Shown in pieces: positions 36,105 to 46,195 of a DNA stretch of 64,000 bases. The notes under the pieces are model-generated. The model did no database searches and had not been told where the DNA came from. It was given only the letters and a program-made list of their open reading frames with translations. Positions within the stretch are counted from its first letter, which is position 1. Every line of letters begins with the position of its first letter. Both the position numbers and the translations under genes were made by a program. This stretch comes from Rhizobium sp. BK313 (GTDB lineage Bacteria; Pseudomonadota; Alphaproteobacteria; Rhizobiales; Rhizobiaceae), in contig NZ_JACHZQ010000005.1 of assembly GCF_014193655.1 (NCBI RefSeq), positions 62,001 through 126,000 on the forward strand. Direction: 5' to 3'.

Positions 36105-38450
36105 TCAGGCCACGGCCCGCGCCGCTTCCCACACCTTCAGCGGTGTGGCCGGCATGGTCAGGGTATTATTGCCGATCGCATCGGTGATGGCGTTAATCAG
36201 CGCCGGCGGCGAGCCGATGGCGCCCGCCTCGCCGCACCCCTTGACCCCCAGCGGATTGCCGGGGCAAGGCGTGTTTTGATGCGACAGATTGAAGGACGGC
36301 AGGTCGTCGGCGCGCGGCATGGCGTAATCCATGAAGCTCGCCGTCAGCAATTGGCCGCTGGCATCGTAGTGCACCCCCTCGAGCAGCGCCTGGCCGACCC
36401 CCTGCGCGATGCCGCCATGCACCTGACCTTCGACAATCATCGGATTGATGATATTGCCGAAATCGTCGGCCGCGACGAACTGGATGATCTCGGTCTTACC
36501 CGTCTCCGGATCGACCTCGACTTCGCAGATGTAGCAGCCGGCCGGGAAGGTGAAGTTGGACGGATCGTAGAAGGCGGTTTCCTTCAGGCCTGGCTCCATG
36601 CCGGAGGGCAGGTTATGCGCCGTATAGGCCGCCAGCGCCACCTGGAACCACGGCAGCGACTTGTCGGTACCAGCGACTTTCACCTCGCCGTTCTCGATGA
36701 CGATATCGCTTTCATCGGCTTCCATGAGATGCGCGGCGACTTTTTTCGCCTTGGCCTCGACCTTGTCTAGCGCCTTCACCACGGCGGACATGCCGACGGC
36801 GCCGGAACGGGAACCATAAGTACCCATGCCCATCTGCACCTTGTCGGTGTCGCCATGAACGATCGACACACTGTCGATCGGCACGCCGAACCGGTCGGCG
36901 ACGAGCTGCGCGAACGTCGTCTCATGACCTTGGCCATGGCTGTGCGAACCGGTGAGCACCTCGACGGTACCAACGGCATTCACCCGCACTTCCGCCGATT
37001 CCCATAGGCCGACACCGGCGCCGAGCGATCCGACCGCCTGAGACGGCGCAAGGCCGCAGGCCTCGATATAACAGCTCATGCCGATGCCACGCTTCATGCC
37101 GCGGGCTTCTGCCGCCGCTCTGCGGGCCGAAAACCCGTTCCAGTCGGCCTGCTGCATGGCAGCATCGAGAGATGCCTCGTAGTTGCCTGCGTCATAATTC
37201 ATGATGACTGGCGTCTGATGGGGGAAGGAGCGAATGAAGTTGGTTCGCCTAAGTTCCGCCGGTGAAACGCCGAGCTCGCGTGCCGCAGTTTCTATCGTAC
37301 GTTCCAGAAGATAGGTCGCTTCCGGACGCCCGGCGCCGCGATAGGCGTCGACCGGCACCGTATTGGTATAGACGGTGCGGACATTGGCGTGGATCGCTGG
37401 GATCGCATACTGGCCGGACAGCAATGTCGCATAGAGATAGGTCGGCACGCATGACGAGAAGAGCGACATGTAAGCGCCGAGATTGGCGATGGTATCGACC
37501 TTGAGCGCCGTGATGCGGTTCTGGGCATCGAAGGCCATCTTCACCTTCGAGACATGGTCGCGGCCATGGGCGTCGGTCAGGAATGCCTCGGTACGGTCGG
37601 CTGTCCACTTGACCGGCACACCGGTCTTCTTCGAGGCCCAAAGGCAGACGACCTCTTCCGGATAAATGTAGATCTTGGAGCCGAAGCCGCCGCCGACATC
37701 GGGGGCGATGACGCGTAGCTTGTTTTCCGGCGCGACATTATAGAAGGCGCTCATCACCAGCCGCGCCAGATGCGGGTTCTGGCTGGTGGTGTAGCAGGTG
37801 TAGTGTTCGTCCCCGGCATCATATATGCCGAGGGTCGCCCGCGGCTCCATGGCATTCGGCGACAGCCGGTTGTTATGGATTTCGACCTCCGTCACATGGG
37901 CGGCCTCTCCGATTGCCTTGTCGGTCGCAGCTGCGTCGCCGAGCTCCCAGTCGAAGATCAGATTATTTTCCGCTTCCGGATGAAGCTGTGGCGCACCGGG
38001 CTTCAACGCCGCGACCGCCTCGACAACAGCCGGAAGCTCTTCGTAATCCACCGCCACGGCTTCGGCGGCATCGCGGGCCTCCCCAAGTGAATCGGCAACG
38101 ACGATCGCCACGGCATCGCCCACATACCGCGCCGTCTCGACAGCCAACGGCCGCCAGGCGCCCATTTTCATCGGTGAACCATCCTTGGAATGGATCATCC
38201 AGCCGCAGATCAGATTGCCGATGCCGTCGGCAAGCAATTGCTTACCGTCCAGCACGCCAATCACGCCCGGCATGGCGAGTGCCGCCGACGCGTCGATCCC
38301 GGCGATCTTCGCATGCGCATGCGGGCTGCGGACGAAATAGGCATATTTCATGCCCGGCACGACCATATCGTCGGTGTAGCGCCCCTTGCCCGTCAGAAAT
38401 CGTTTGTCTTCCTTGCGCGCAACGCGCGCGCCAATGCCTTCAACGCCCAT
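36105..38450 (-). CDS. Molybdenum hydroxylase large subunit, form II CODH-like (substrate unknown)
   Basis: The protein is 781 residues from the ATG at 38450. It has the molybdopterin-binding large-subunit architecture: RFLTGKGRYTDDM near the N-terminus, VGGGFGSKIYIYPEE, the active-site loop VPVDAYRGAGRPEATYLLE and the C-terminal GCGEAGAIGSPPA with the conserved Glu. True form I CO dehydrogenase has AYxCSFR at the loop; here it is AYRGAGR, the form II type, so CO oxidation is not expected to be its main role. It probably hydroxylates an aldehyde or N-heterocycle. No maturation genes lie beside it. Confidence 0.85.
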   Translation of the reverse strand: MGVEGIGARVARKEDKRFLTGKGRYTDDMVVPGMKYAYFVRSPHAHAKIAGIDASAALAMPGVIGVLDGKQLLADGIGNLICGWMIHSKDGSPMKMGAWRPLAVETARYVGDAVAIVVADSLGEARDAAEAVAVDYEELPAVVEAVAALKPGAPQLHPEAENNLIFDWELGDAAATDKAIGEAAHVTEVEIHNNRLSPNAMEPRATLGIYDAGDEHYTCYTTSQNPHLARLVMSAFYNVAPENKLRVIAPDVGGGFGSKIYIYPEEVVCLWASKKTGVPVKWTADRTEAFLTDAHGRDHVSKVKMAFDAQNRITALKVDTIANLGAYMSLFSSCVPTYLYATLLSGQYAIPAIHANVRTVYTNTVPVDAYRGAGRPEATYLLERTIETAARELGVSPAELRRTNFIRSFPHQTPVIMNYDAGNYEASLDAAMQQADWNGFSARRAAAEARGMKRGIGMSCYIEACGLAPSQAVGSLGAGVGLWESAEVRVNAVGTVEVLTGSHSHGQGHETTFAQLVADRFGVPIDSVSIVHGDTDKVQMGMGTYGSRSGAVGMSAVVKALDKVEAKAKKVAAHLMEADESDIVIENGEVKVAGTDKSLPWFQVALAAYTAHNLPSGMEPGLKETAFYDPSNFTFPAGCYICEVEVDPETGKTEIIQFVAADDFGNIINPMIVEGQVHGGIAQGVGQALLEGVHYDASGQLLTASFMDYAMPRADDLPSFNLSHQNTPCPGNPLGVKGCGEAGAIGSPPALINAITDAIGNNTLTMPATPLKVWEAARAVA

Positions 38451-38533
38451 GACATCCTCCCATTGGGGTTCCGGGCCCGGCAATCCGCCAAGATAACAGT
38501 CGTTGGCGTTCGCCAGACAATCTCGGTGAAATC

Positions 38534-39022
38534 TTATTCAGCCGCCTGTTTAGCGGCGTGCATCTCAGCATTGGCAGAAAGAACTGCCTTGACGATATTA
38601 TGGTAGCCGGTGCAGCGACAGATATTGCCGTCGAGCTCGGCCCGGACCGTCTTTTCGTCCAGCGCACCCCCGTGGCGACTGATCATGTCGACCGCCGTCA
38701 TCACCATGCCGGGCGTGCAGAAGCCGCATTGCAGGCCGTGATGCTCCTTGAAAGCAGCCTGAACGGGATGCAATTCGCCATTGGCAGCGAGACCCTCGAT
38801 GGTTGTAATATTTGAGCCGGACGCTTGCACGGCAAGGAGCGAACAGCTCTTGATCGATTTGCCATCCATGTGAATCACACAGGCGCCGCACTGGTTGGTG
38901 TCACAGCCGACATGGGTACCCGTCAGGCCAAGTTTTTCCCTGATAAAATGGACGAGCAGAGTGCGATCCTCGCACTCGCCGCTGACCGTCCGGCCGTTCA
39001 CCGTCAAAGTCACTCTCGACAT
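38534..39022 (-). CDS. Molybdenum hydroxylase [2Fe-2S] small subunit (CoxS-like)
   Basis: The 162-residue protein has a plant-ferredoxin-like cluster in HVGCDTNQCGACVIHMDGKSIKSC and a second cluster in LQCGFCTPGMVMTA and GNICRCTGYHNIVKAV, the two [2Fe-2S] sites of CoxS-type subunits. It begins SRVTLTVNGRTVSGE. First gene of the coxS-coxL-coxM transcript; 83 bases separate it from the large subunit. Confidence 0.9.
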   Translation of the reverse strand: MSRVTLTVNGRTVSGECEDRTLLVHFIREKLGLTGTHVGCDTNQCGACVIHMDGKSIKSCSLLAVQASGSNITTIEGLAANGELHPVQAAFKEHHGLQCGFCTPGMVMTAVDMISRHGGALDEKTVRAELDGNICRCTGYHNIVKAVLSANAEMHAAKQAAE

Positions 39023-39321
39023 ATTTTCCTCCTCGCCTCTCCTCCAGAGGCAACAGCCATCATTTGACTTTTTTGAAGTGCGATCAACCTCTACTTTAGG
39101 AAGGACGTGGATTTTTCTCTCCGCCTCGTTCCTTTTGTTTACCGAATGTAGATGCGGCTAGTTTAGCACCAAAAAAACCGCAAGTGCCCAATGGACAAAC
39201 ATATTTTGCACGATATTTCTTCGTAGCTGCAGGACTGCAAGGACAGCCCATCGTGGTGGAGCTGGAAAAATTGGGACGGCGTTTGCCGGGGTACCGGCTT
39301 AACTAACGTTGGAGAGAGTAA

Positions 39322-39618
39322 ATGAAGAAAGCTCTTATGCTCGCATTGGTCGGCTTGTCTATCGCAAGCTGCACCCCGACTGAACAAGGCGCCGGCATCG
39401 GCGCTGCGTCCGGCGCCATCATCGGCGGCGCCGTCACCGGCAATGTCCGTGGTGCAGCCGTCGGCGCCGCGATTGGCGGTGTTTCGGGCGCGGTGATCGG
39501 CAGCGTGGCCGAACAGCCCGGCCAGTGCTACTACCGTGACCGCTATGGCCGTCGCTACATCGACGATTGCCCGCGCGGTGGTTATCGCCGCAGCAGCTAT
39601 TACGGCGGCGGCTACTGA
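39322..39618 (+). CDS. Glycine-zipper lipoprotein
   Basis: The 98-residue precursor has a short signal peptide with lipobox SIASC (Cys at 17), then a glycine-zipper segment GAGIGAASGAIIGGAVTG with G/A every fourth residue, repeated as GAAVGAAIGGVSGAVIGSVA, and a Tyr/Arg/Gly-rich tail (CYYRDRYGRRYIDDCPRGGYRR) with two Cys. Outer-membrane lipoproteins of this type are common and abundant in rhizobia; the exact role is unknown. It has a strong terminator and GGAGAGAG before the ATG, suggesting high expression. Confidence 0.78.
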   Translation: MKKALMLALVGLSIASCTPTEQGAGIGAASGAIIGGAVTGNVRGAAVGAAIGGVSGAVIGSVAEQPGQCYYRDRYGRRYIDDCPRGGYRRSSYYGGGY

Positions 39619-39641
39619 TCGATCGCCGATTGAGATATGGA

Positions 39642-39669
39642 AGTCCCGGGCAGAAGTCCGGGACTTTTT
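39642..39669 (+). terminator. Terminator after the glycine-zipper gene
   Basis: AGTCCCGG (39642-39649) pairs with CCGGGACT (39658-39665), loop of 8, then TTTTT. Strong intrinsic terminator. Confidence 0.85.
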
Positions 39670-39818
39670 GATTCCGGTCCTTACCTCCTCATCTGTGAGG
39701 AGTTGCAAATATGCCGCGACCAGCGAAAATGACGTCAGTTTCAACGCTGGATCGAAAGCCGCGATTGCAAAAACGACGACCATCACCCCTTCTGCATAAA
39801 TTGCTGAAATGCCCTAAG

Positions 39819-39843
39819 TCCCGGATGAAAATCCGGGATTTTT
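39819..39843 (+). terminator. Second terminator-like hairpin before tamA
   Basis: TCCCGGAT (39819-39826) pairs with ATCCGGGA (39831-39838) around a GAAA loop and runs into TTTTT. It looks like a diverged copy of the hairpin at 39642, and no obvious gene ends just before it. Confidence 0.75.
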
Positions 39844-39980
39844 CATTTCGGAAGCGGTCCTTTGCAGGTTTTTGACTCTAAAGTGGTACACGCGGGACGC
39901 TTTTGCCTCTATGGTGGCCGCGCGTTAACCCGGGGGAAACGCCAAACTGAGAAAGTTCTTATATAACCGTAAAGCGGCGC

Positions 39981-41906
39981 ATGCATAAACGAACGGGCCC
40001 GAGGAAGAGTATTGCGTATCGGCGAGCAGGCACCGTAATGGCGGTCGCGGCAACGCTTGCGTTCGGCCCGCTCTATGCTGGAAACGCACTCGCTTTCAAG
40101 CTGTTCGGTATGACGCTCTGGGGCGAAGACGAGACGGCAGATCAGGTTTCGGATCCCGTTCACTACACCGTCGATTTCAAGACGGGCAATCTCGATAAGG
40201 ATCTCAAAGAGGCTCTGACCGAAAGCTCGATGCTGGTCTCCGACAAGAAGAAACCCGTCTCCGGTGATCTCGGCGTCGTCATCAAGGCGCGCGATGATCG
40301 CGAACGGCTGATCGCCACGCTCTATGAAAAAGCCCGCTATGGCGGCGTGGTCACCATCACGGTCAATGGCACCAACATCGACGCGCTGCCGCCGAACCCC
40401 AGCTTCAGCCGTTCGAAGCCTGTGGCCGTGACCATCAGCGTCGACCCTGGCCCTGTCTTCAAACTCGGCAAGATCAGCCTGCTTGGGGATGCAAGCAGAC
40501 TGGATGCCGCTCAATACGGGCTTGTGACCGGCGGCGATGCCGGCTCACTGACTATCCTGAAAGCTGGAGACAAGATCGTCGCCGACTTCAAGAACGAGGG
40601 GCATCCGCTCGCCAAGCTGACCAAGCGCGATGTCGTTGCCGACCATGAAACGAATGAGGTCGATGTGACGCTGACGGTAGACAGCGGACCGCTGGCGCCC
40701 TTCGGCAATGTCGGCGTCACCGGTCAGAAGTCGGTCGATCCGGATTTCATCAAGCGCTATGCCCGCATCAACGAGGGCAAGCCCTATTCACCGGACGAAC
40801 TGAAGAAAGCCTCTGACCGCCTGCGCAAGCTTGGCGTCTTTTCCAGCGTCACCATCCGCGAAGCCGACAAGCTGGCGCCGGACGGCAGCATTCCCATGAC
40901 CATCGAAGTATCGGAAGGCAAGCAGCGCTATTTCGGTTTCGGCGCGCAATATTCCACCATCGACGGTTTCGGTCTACAGGGCTATTGGGGCCATCGCAAC
41001 CTGACCGGCCGGGCGGACTCGCTGCGCATCGAAGGATCGGTCGCCCGTCTCGGCGAAACGACCGATGTCGGCCAGCTCGACTATAGCGCCGGCATTACCT
41101 ATGTCCGACCCGCCACCCTCTATCCTTCAGCAACCTTCACCACCGGCCTGAAGATGCAAAGCCTGCATCCGGATGCCTACGATGCCGATACCGTCACTGC
41201 GAGCGCCGGCCTTGCCTACGAGCTGTCCGATCAGGATACCGTCTCGGGCGGCGGCGAATTGACCTATGAGCAAGACAGCACCGACGCCTATGGCGATCAA
41301 AACTATCTAACGCTGGCGATCCCGCTCGAATATATCAGGGACACGCGCGACAACAAACTGGACCCGACCGAGGGCTACCGCGCATCGATCAGCGCCAAGC
41401 CAAGTTATGAAGCATTGGGCAGCTCGGTGTTCAGTTCCTTCGAAGGTTCGATTTCCGGCTATCAGGGCGTCGGCGCCAATAATAATGTCGTCTTCGCCGG
41501 CAAGCTTTCTCTCGGCTCGCTGATCGGCGCCAACAGTATCGCGGATATTCCGGCGACCCGGCGTTTCTATGCCGGCGGCGGCGGGTCGGTGCGCGGCTAC
41601 GCCTATCAGGAAATCACGCCCTACGACTCCAACGGCAACGCACTCGGCGGCCGCTCCTATGCCACCGCCTCTCTTGAAGCCCGCGTCAAGATCACCGATA
41701 CGATCGGCATCGTGCCTTTCGTCGACTTGGGCAGTGTCACCGGCAGCACTTTTCCTGACTTTTCCGATGTTCGCATTGGCGCGGGCGTCGGTGTGCGCTA
41801 CGCTACACCCTTCGGCCCCATCAGGCTCGACGTTGCCGTCCCACTCAACAAATATCCAAACGGCACGGCATACGGTATCTATGCCGGCATCGGCCAAGCC
41901 TTCTGA
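39981..41906 (+). CDS. tamA: TamA-type outer-membrane protein (BamA/Omp85 superfamily)
   Basis: TamA with TamB forms a trans-envelope complex for outer-membrane protein insertion and lipid transport. The 641-residue protein has a signal peptide (cleavage near GNALAF), POTRA repeats (VDVTLTVDSGPLAPFGNVGVTGQKSVDPDFIKRYARINEGKPYSPDELKKASDRL in outline), and a C-terminal barrel with the bacterial surface antigen motif RRFYAGGGGSVRGYAYQEITP (lid residues RGY) ending in GPIRLDVAVPLN and AGIGQAF with a terminal Phe. The tamB gene follows by 63 bases. Confidence 0.9.
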   Translation: MHKRTGPRKSIAYRRAGTVMAVAATLAFGPLYAGNALAFKLFGMTLWGEDETADQVSDPVHYTVDFKTGNLDKDLKEALTESSMLVSDKKKPVSGDLGVVIKARDDRERLIATLYEKARYGGVVTITVNGTNIDALPPNPSFSRSKPVAVTISVDPGPVFKLGKISLLGDASRLDAAQYGLVTGGDAGSLTILKAGDKIVADFKNEGHPLAKLTKRDVVADHETNEVDVTLTVDSGPLAPFGNVGVTGQKSVDPDFIKRYARINEGKPYSPDELKKASDRLRKLGVFSSVTIREADKLAPDGSIPMTIEVSEGKQRYFGFGAQYSTIDGFGLQGYWGHRNLTGRADSLRIEGSVARLGETTDVGQLDYSAGITYVRPATLYPSATFTTGLKMQSLHPDAYDADTVTASAGLAYELSDQDTVSGGGELTYEQDSTDAYGDQNYLTLAIPLEYIRDTRDNKLDPTEGYRASISAKPSYEALGSSVFSSFEGSISGYQGVGANNNVVFAGKLSLGSLIGANSIADIPATRRFYAGGGGSVRGYAYQEITPYDSNGNALGGRSYATASLEARVKITDTIGIVPFVDLGSVTGSTFPDFSDVRIGAGVGVRYATPFGPIRLDVAVPLNKYPNGTAYGIYAGIGQAF

Positions 41907-41968
41907 CAAGCCGTACAGTCGGAGACGGTTCAGCACGCGGTTACAAAATTGAGGTTACTGTCGCTCTC

Positions 41969-44900
41969 ATGAGCACGTTGATTCGAATTCTCGGGAGATT
42001 GGTACGCCTCATCGCCTATGCGGTTGTGGCAATCCTCGCGCTTGCGATCGCCGTCGTGCTCATTGTCGGCTTCGTGCCCGCAGCGACCGGTTATGCCGTC
42101 AACCAGGTGGCGAGGCTCGTCTCGACGCCCGACCACACCATCACAATTACCCAGCCGTCGGGGCTCCTGACCGGCAGCCTTAGGGTCGGCTCGATCGCGG
42201 TTGCCGACACTAAGGGCACTTTCGCCAAGGTTCAGAACCTTGCCATCGACTGGTCGCCGACCTCGCTGCTGACGGGCACTTTCCATGCCGACCGCGTTGC
42301 CGCCAGCGCCGTGGATTTTCAACGCTTGCCGGTCACGACCGCGAAGGCGGCGCCGGAGCCGCAAGCAACTACGAACGAAAGCAAAGGCTTCTCGCTGCCC
42401 ATCGCCGTCGATATCGCAGCCATTGCATTGCCCGATCTCCGCATCGGGCAAGCTGTGGCCGGCCAGGATTTCGCGCTTACCGCCAACGGCAGCGTCAAGG
42501 CGGACAGCAGCAGCATCGACCTCATCCTCAATGCCAATCGCCAGGATGTCCCCGACGCCAAGCTCTCCACCGACATTGCGTTCGCACCGGCAGAAAACCG
42601 GCTGAACCTCAGGGCCGAGATCGCCGAACCTCGTGATGGTATGCTCGCCGGGATGCTGCATCTGCCGGGCGGTCCGGCGATCAATATCAACCTCTCCGGC
42701 GAGGGCCCGTTGTCGAACTGGGCCGGCAAGTTGCAGGCCGCACTCGACGGCAAGCCGACGGTGTCGATAGATGGCCATCACGCCATTTCCGCCGACGGGC
42801 TGCACCATATCGACGTGAAGGGCGGCGGCGACGTCGATTCACTGCTGCCGCCGACCTTCCGCCCGCTCTTCGCCGGCCAGACGACGATTGACCTTTCCGC
42901 CACTTTCGATGGCAAGGGCAAGATCGATATCCAGACCGGCAATCTCGCAACCGGCAGCGTTGTCATCGCCGCCTCTGGCACGCTTGATCCCTCAGGCAAT
43001 AACAGCCTCAACGCCAACCTGCTCGGCACATCGGGGCCAGTCGATTTCCGCTGGCCGATGGAAGACGGCGAGGTGCGGGCAATGATTTCGCGTGTCGATG
43101 TCGCGCTGACGGGCGCTGCGCAGTCCGTGAAGATCGACGCCAAGGCCTCGCTCGAAAGCGCCAGCACGCCGCAAGGCCAGATCGGCCAGGTGAACCTCAG
43201 TGCCAAGAGCGACGCCTTCAACCTGACCAATGGGTCCGGCCCCCTGCAGCTTCGCCTCGTTATCGGCCAGACCGCTTTCATCAGCCCCGATCTCAACCGC
43301 CTGATCCGTGCGCCGATCGCGCTGACGGCGCCGCTGCAGCTTTCGCCGGACACGATTGGCTTCAACAACACGACGCTGGAAAGCGCCAGCATCGGCGGCA
43401 CAGTCAACGGCAAATATACGCTGTCGTCGAAGTCGCTGACCGGCAACTTCAAGATCTTCGCGCTGCCTGCCGTGCTGCCGGACGGCGTGTCGGACAAGTT
43501 CGAGGGAACGATTTCGCTCGAGGGTCAGGTTGCCGGTACCGTGCCGACGAAAATGAACCTCTCCAACCTGGCCCTGAAATCCAACATTGGCGAGATAAAC
43601 GGCAATGCCGCGCTCGATGGCCAAACACTGACATCCGACATCACTGGCAAACTGCTCGATCTCTCCAAGCTTGTCCCGAATGCCGAGGGGCAGGCGGATA
43701 TCGGCGTCAAGGCAAAGGGTCCGCTGACAGCGCTCGGCATCGAAGCGACGGTAAAGGCCGTCAACGTCAAGCTCGCCGGCCGCCTGCTGGACACGCTCGA
43801 CGTTGCTCTGACCGGAACAGCGGATCCGAATGCGCCGCAGGCGAACGTGCAGGCAAATGGCGCAATCGACGGTAAACCGATCAGCATTACCGCCAATGCC
43901 ACCTCCCAGAGCGGCCGTACCAGCATCCCTAAGCTCGCCGTCGAAGTCGGCCCCAACAAGCTACAGGGCAGGCTGGAGCTTTCGCCGAGTTTCGAACCAT
44001 CAGGCACGTTGAACTTCGATCTTCCCGACCTCAGCCTGCTTGCCGCCCTGGCCGGCCAGAAAGCTGACGGCGATCTCAAGGGCTCGGTCGATCTCTCCAA
44101 CGCCAATGGCAAGATCGGTCTGAAGGTCAACGCCAGCGGCAGCGGCATCCGCCGTGACGATCTCTCGATCAACAAGCCGGCCATCGCGCTGACCGTCGAC
44201 GACCTCAAGGCCTTTTCCGCCAATGGCAGCATCCGCGCCGATGCCATTGCTTCCGGCGCCAACCGTATTGCCAATCTCGGGCTGACCTTCACGCAGCAGG
44301 GCAGCCGTACGGTTTTCGATCTCAAGTCGAACTATGACAACGCTCCGCTGACTGCCAATGGTAATGTCGAGACCGGCGGTGGCCAGACGGTCGTCAGCCT
44401 CGACAATTTCGCCGCCGCGCCGCGCACTATCCCGGTCAAACTGGCGTCGCCGACCAAGATCTCCATCAAGGATGGCACGGCATCGTTGAACGGCCTTACC
44501 ATCCAGACCGGCGGCGGTTCTGTGATAGTCAACGGCACGGCTGGACAAGCGCTGAACATCACCGCGCAGATCGCCAACTTGCCCGCCAGCCTCGCCAATG
44601 TCTTCGTGCCGACTCTTGCGGCAGAAGGGGTGATCTCCGGTACGGTGACCGTGACCGGCAAGCCGGCTGCACCCGTCGTCGGCTTTCAGACCAATTGGTC
44701 AGGGGCGGCGACCAGCCAGACGAAATCGGCCGGGCTCGGCCCGCTCGGCATCAGGGCGAACGGCCAGTTCGCCAACAATACGGTCACCATCGACACCAGC
44801 CTCACCGGCCAGAATGGCTTGGCGCTCAACGGCGGCGGCACAGTTGCCGTAGCAGGCAGCAACGCCCTGGCGATGAAGTTCTCCGGCACTCTGCCCTTCG

Positions 44901-46159
44901 ATGCGATGGCCGGACAGCTCGCCGCTCAGGGCCTCAGCATGACGGGCGCGGCGAGGATCGACATACAGATCGCCGGCACGACAGCAGCACCTTCCGTGAG
45001 AGGCACGATCTCCACCGACGGCGCCAAGCTCGTCGATGTCCGCCGCAACCTCACCCTTAACGGCCTGGCCGTCACTGTCACCCTCGACGGCAGGCAAGCG
45101 GTGATCTCGCGGCTCAACGGCAATCTCGCCAGCGGCGGTAGCGTATCGGCAAGCGGCACGATCGGTATCGCTCCGGGTAGTGGCTTTCCCGCCGATATCC
45201 AGTTGAGATTCAATAACGCCACCTATGTCGACGGCACGCTGGTGACCGCAACCATCAACGGCACAATCGGAATCAAAGGGCCGCTTTTGACCGCGCCGGT
45301 GCTCACAGGCAGTCTGAAGCTCAACAGAGCGTCCATCACAGTGCCGGAAAAACTGCCGGCCTCGCTCTCCGAGATCAACATCAGACACAGGAACGCACCT
45401 GCCGCCGTCAGCGCCCAGTTCAGGGACCAGAAGTCACAAGGCCCGAGAGATAAGTCCACCACCCTCGGCATCGACCTCCAACTCGACGCGCCTTCGCAGA
45501 TCTTCGTCCGCGGCCGCGGCATCGACGCGGAACTCGGCGGCAGCATCACCATTCGCGGCACGGCGGCGAACCCCATCGTCTCCGGCGGTTTCACCATGAG
45601 GCGCGGGCGCCTGACCATCCTCAGCCGTCGCCTGGATTTCACCAATACCAGCAAGATCACTTTCGGCGGCGACCTGACGCCTGCCCTCGACATGGAAGCT
45701 ACGTCGACCGTGAGCTCCACCACCATCACTGTCGACGTCACCGGTTTGGCCACCGACCCGCAGATCAGTTTCTCGTCCTCGCCTGCCCTGCCTCAGGACG
45801 AGGTTCTGGCACAACTGATCTTCGGACAATCGATGTCGAAGCTTTCAGCCCTGCAGATCGCCCAGCTCGCCGATGCTGCAAGCCAGCTCGCCGGCGGCCA
45901 CTCAACCTCGTTGTTCGAGGGCCTGCGCAGCCATCTCGGTGTCGACGATCTCGACATAACGACAGACGCAAAAGGTCAGGCGCAGGTGGGCGCCGGCAAA
46001 TATCTGAACAAGCGCACCTATATCGAGCTGCAGCAGGGCGCCGCCAACAACACCAAGGCGATCATCAATCTCGACGTCGGGCGCGGAGTAAAGCTGCGGG
46101 GAGCGGCCGGCTCGAATGGCGCGGGCGAAGCCGGCATCGTCTATGAGCGTGAGTATTGA
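41969..46159 (+). CDS. tamB: TamB-family translocation and assembly module protein
   Basis: A 1396-residue AsmA/TamB protein: an N-terminal membrane anchor at about residues 13-35, then a very long beta-strand-rich region with many repeats (AsmA-like segments), and the C-terminal TamB_C (DUF490) domain from about residue 1040, with SDPQISFSSSPALPQDEVLAQLIFGQSMSKLSALQ and the final GRGVKLRGAAGSNG. TamB spans the periplasm and works with TamA. This adjacent arrangement is normal for rhizobia. The gene uses high-GC codons like its neighbours. Confidence 0.92.
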   Translation: MSTLIRILGRLVRLIAYAVVAILALAIAVVLIVGFVPAATGYAVNQVARLVSTPDHTITITQPSGLLTGSLRVGSIAVADTKGTFAKVQNLAIDWSPTSLLTGTFHADRVAASAVDFQRLPVTTAKAAPEPQATTNESKGFSLPIAVDIAAIALPDLRIGQAVAGQDFALTANGSVKADSSSIDLILNANRQDVPDAKLSTDIAFAPAENRLNLRAEIAEPRDGMLAGMLHLPGGPAININLSGEGPLSNWAGKLQAALDGKPTVSIDGHHAISADGLHHIDVKGGGDVDSLLPPTFRPLFAGQTTIDLSATFDGKGKIDIQTGNLATGSVVIAASGTLDPSGNNSLNANLLGTSGPVDFRWPMEDGEVRAMISRVDVALTGAAQSVKIDAKASLESASTPQGQIGQVNLSAKSDAFNLTNGSGPLQLRLVIGQTAFISPDLNRLIRAPIALTAPLQLSPDTIGFNNTTLESASIGGTVNGKYTLSSKSLTGNFKIFALPAVLPDGVSDKFEGTISLEGQVAGTVPTKMNLSNLALKSNIGEINGNAALDGQTLTSDITGKLLDLSKLVPNAEGQADIGVKAKGPLTALGIEATVKAVNVKLAGRLLDTLDVALTGTADPNAPQANVQANGAIDGKPISITANATSQSGRTSIPKLAVEVGPNKLQGRLELSPSFEPSGTLNFDLPDLSLLAALAGQKADGDLKGSVDLSNANGKIGLKVNASGSGIRRDDLSINKPAIALTVDDLKAFSANGSIRADAIASGANRIANLGLTFTQQGSRTVFDLKSNYDNAPLTANGNVETGGGQTVVSLDNFAAAPRTIPVKLASPTKISIKDGTASLNGLTIQTGGGSVIVNGTAGQALNITAQIANLPASLANVFVPTLAAEGVISGTVTVTGKPAAPVVGFQTNWSGAATSQTKSAGLGPLGIRANGQFANNTVTIDTSLTGQNGLALNGGGTVAVAGSNALAMKFSGTLPFDAMAGQLAAQGLSMTGAARIDIQIAGTTAAPSVRGTISTDGAKLVDVRRNLTLNGLAVTVTLDGRQAVISRLNGNLASGGSVSASGTIGIAPGSGFPADIQLRFNNATYVDGTLVTATINGTIGIKGPLLTAPVLTGSLKLNRASITVPEKLPASLSEINIRHRNAPAAVSAQFRDQKSQGPRDKSTTLGIDLQLDAPSQIFVRGRGIDAELGGSITIRGTAANPIVSGGFTMRRGRLTILSRRLDFTNTSKITFGGDLTPALDMEATSTVSSTTITVDVTGLATDPQISFSSSPALPQDEVLAQLIFGQSMSKLSALQIAQLADAASQLAGGHSTSLFEGLRSHLGVDDLDITTDAKGQAQVGAGKYLNKRTYIELQQGAANNTKAIINLDVGRGVKLRGAAGSNGAGEAGIVYEREY

Positions 46160-46195
46160 GGCCTTCTTCGCCCCACCGGGAGACGGAGAAACGAC

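Larger units (their letters stand above)
39619..39980. other. 362-base gap with two near-duplicate hairpins
   Basis: The gap between the glycine-zipper gene and tamA holds two similar terminator hairpins (39642-39669 and 39819-39843) and, between them, a 7-bp hairpin at 39685-39702 that would mask a GAGGAG sequence 8 bases before an ATG at 39711. The 54-codon frame from that ATG runs through the second terminator and is not convincing as a gene. Nothing else recognised. Confidence 0.5.

Noticed and set aside
36105..39022. Carbon monoxide dehydrogenase
   Set aside because: The active-site loop is the form II type AYRGAGR; no maturation genes are present.
39711..39875. 54-codon frame after the masked ribosome-binding site
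   Set aside because: It reads through the terminator hairpin at 39819-39843 and is very basic without a recognisable domain; kept only as part of the gap entry.
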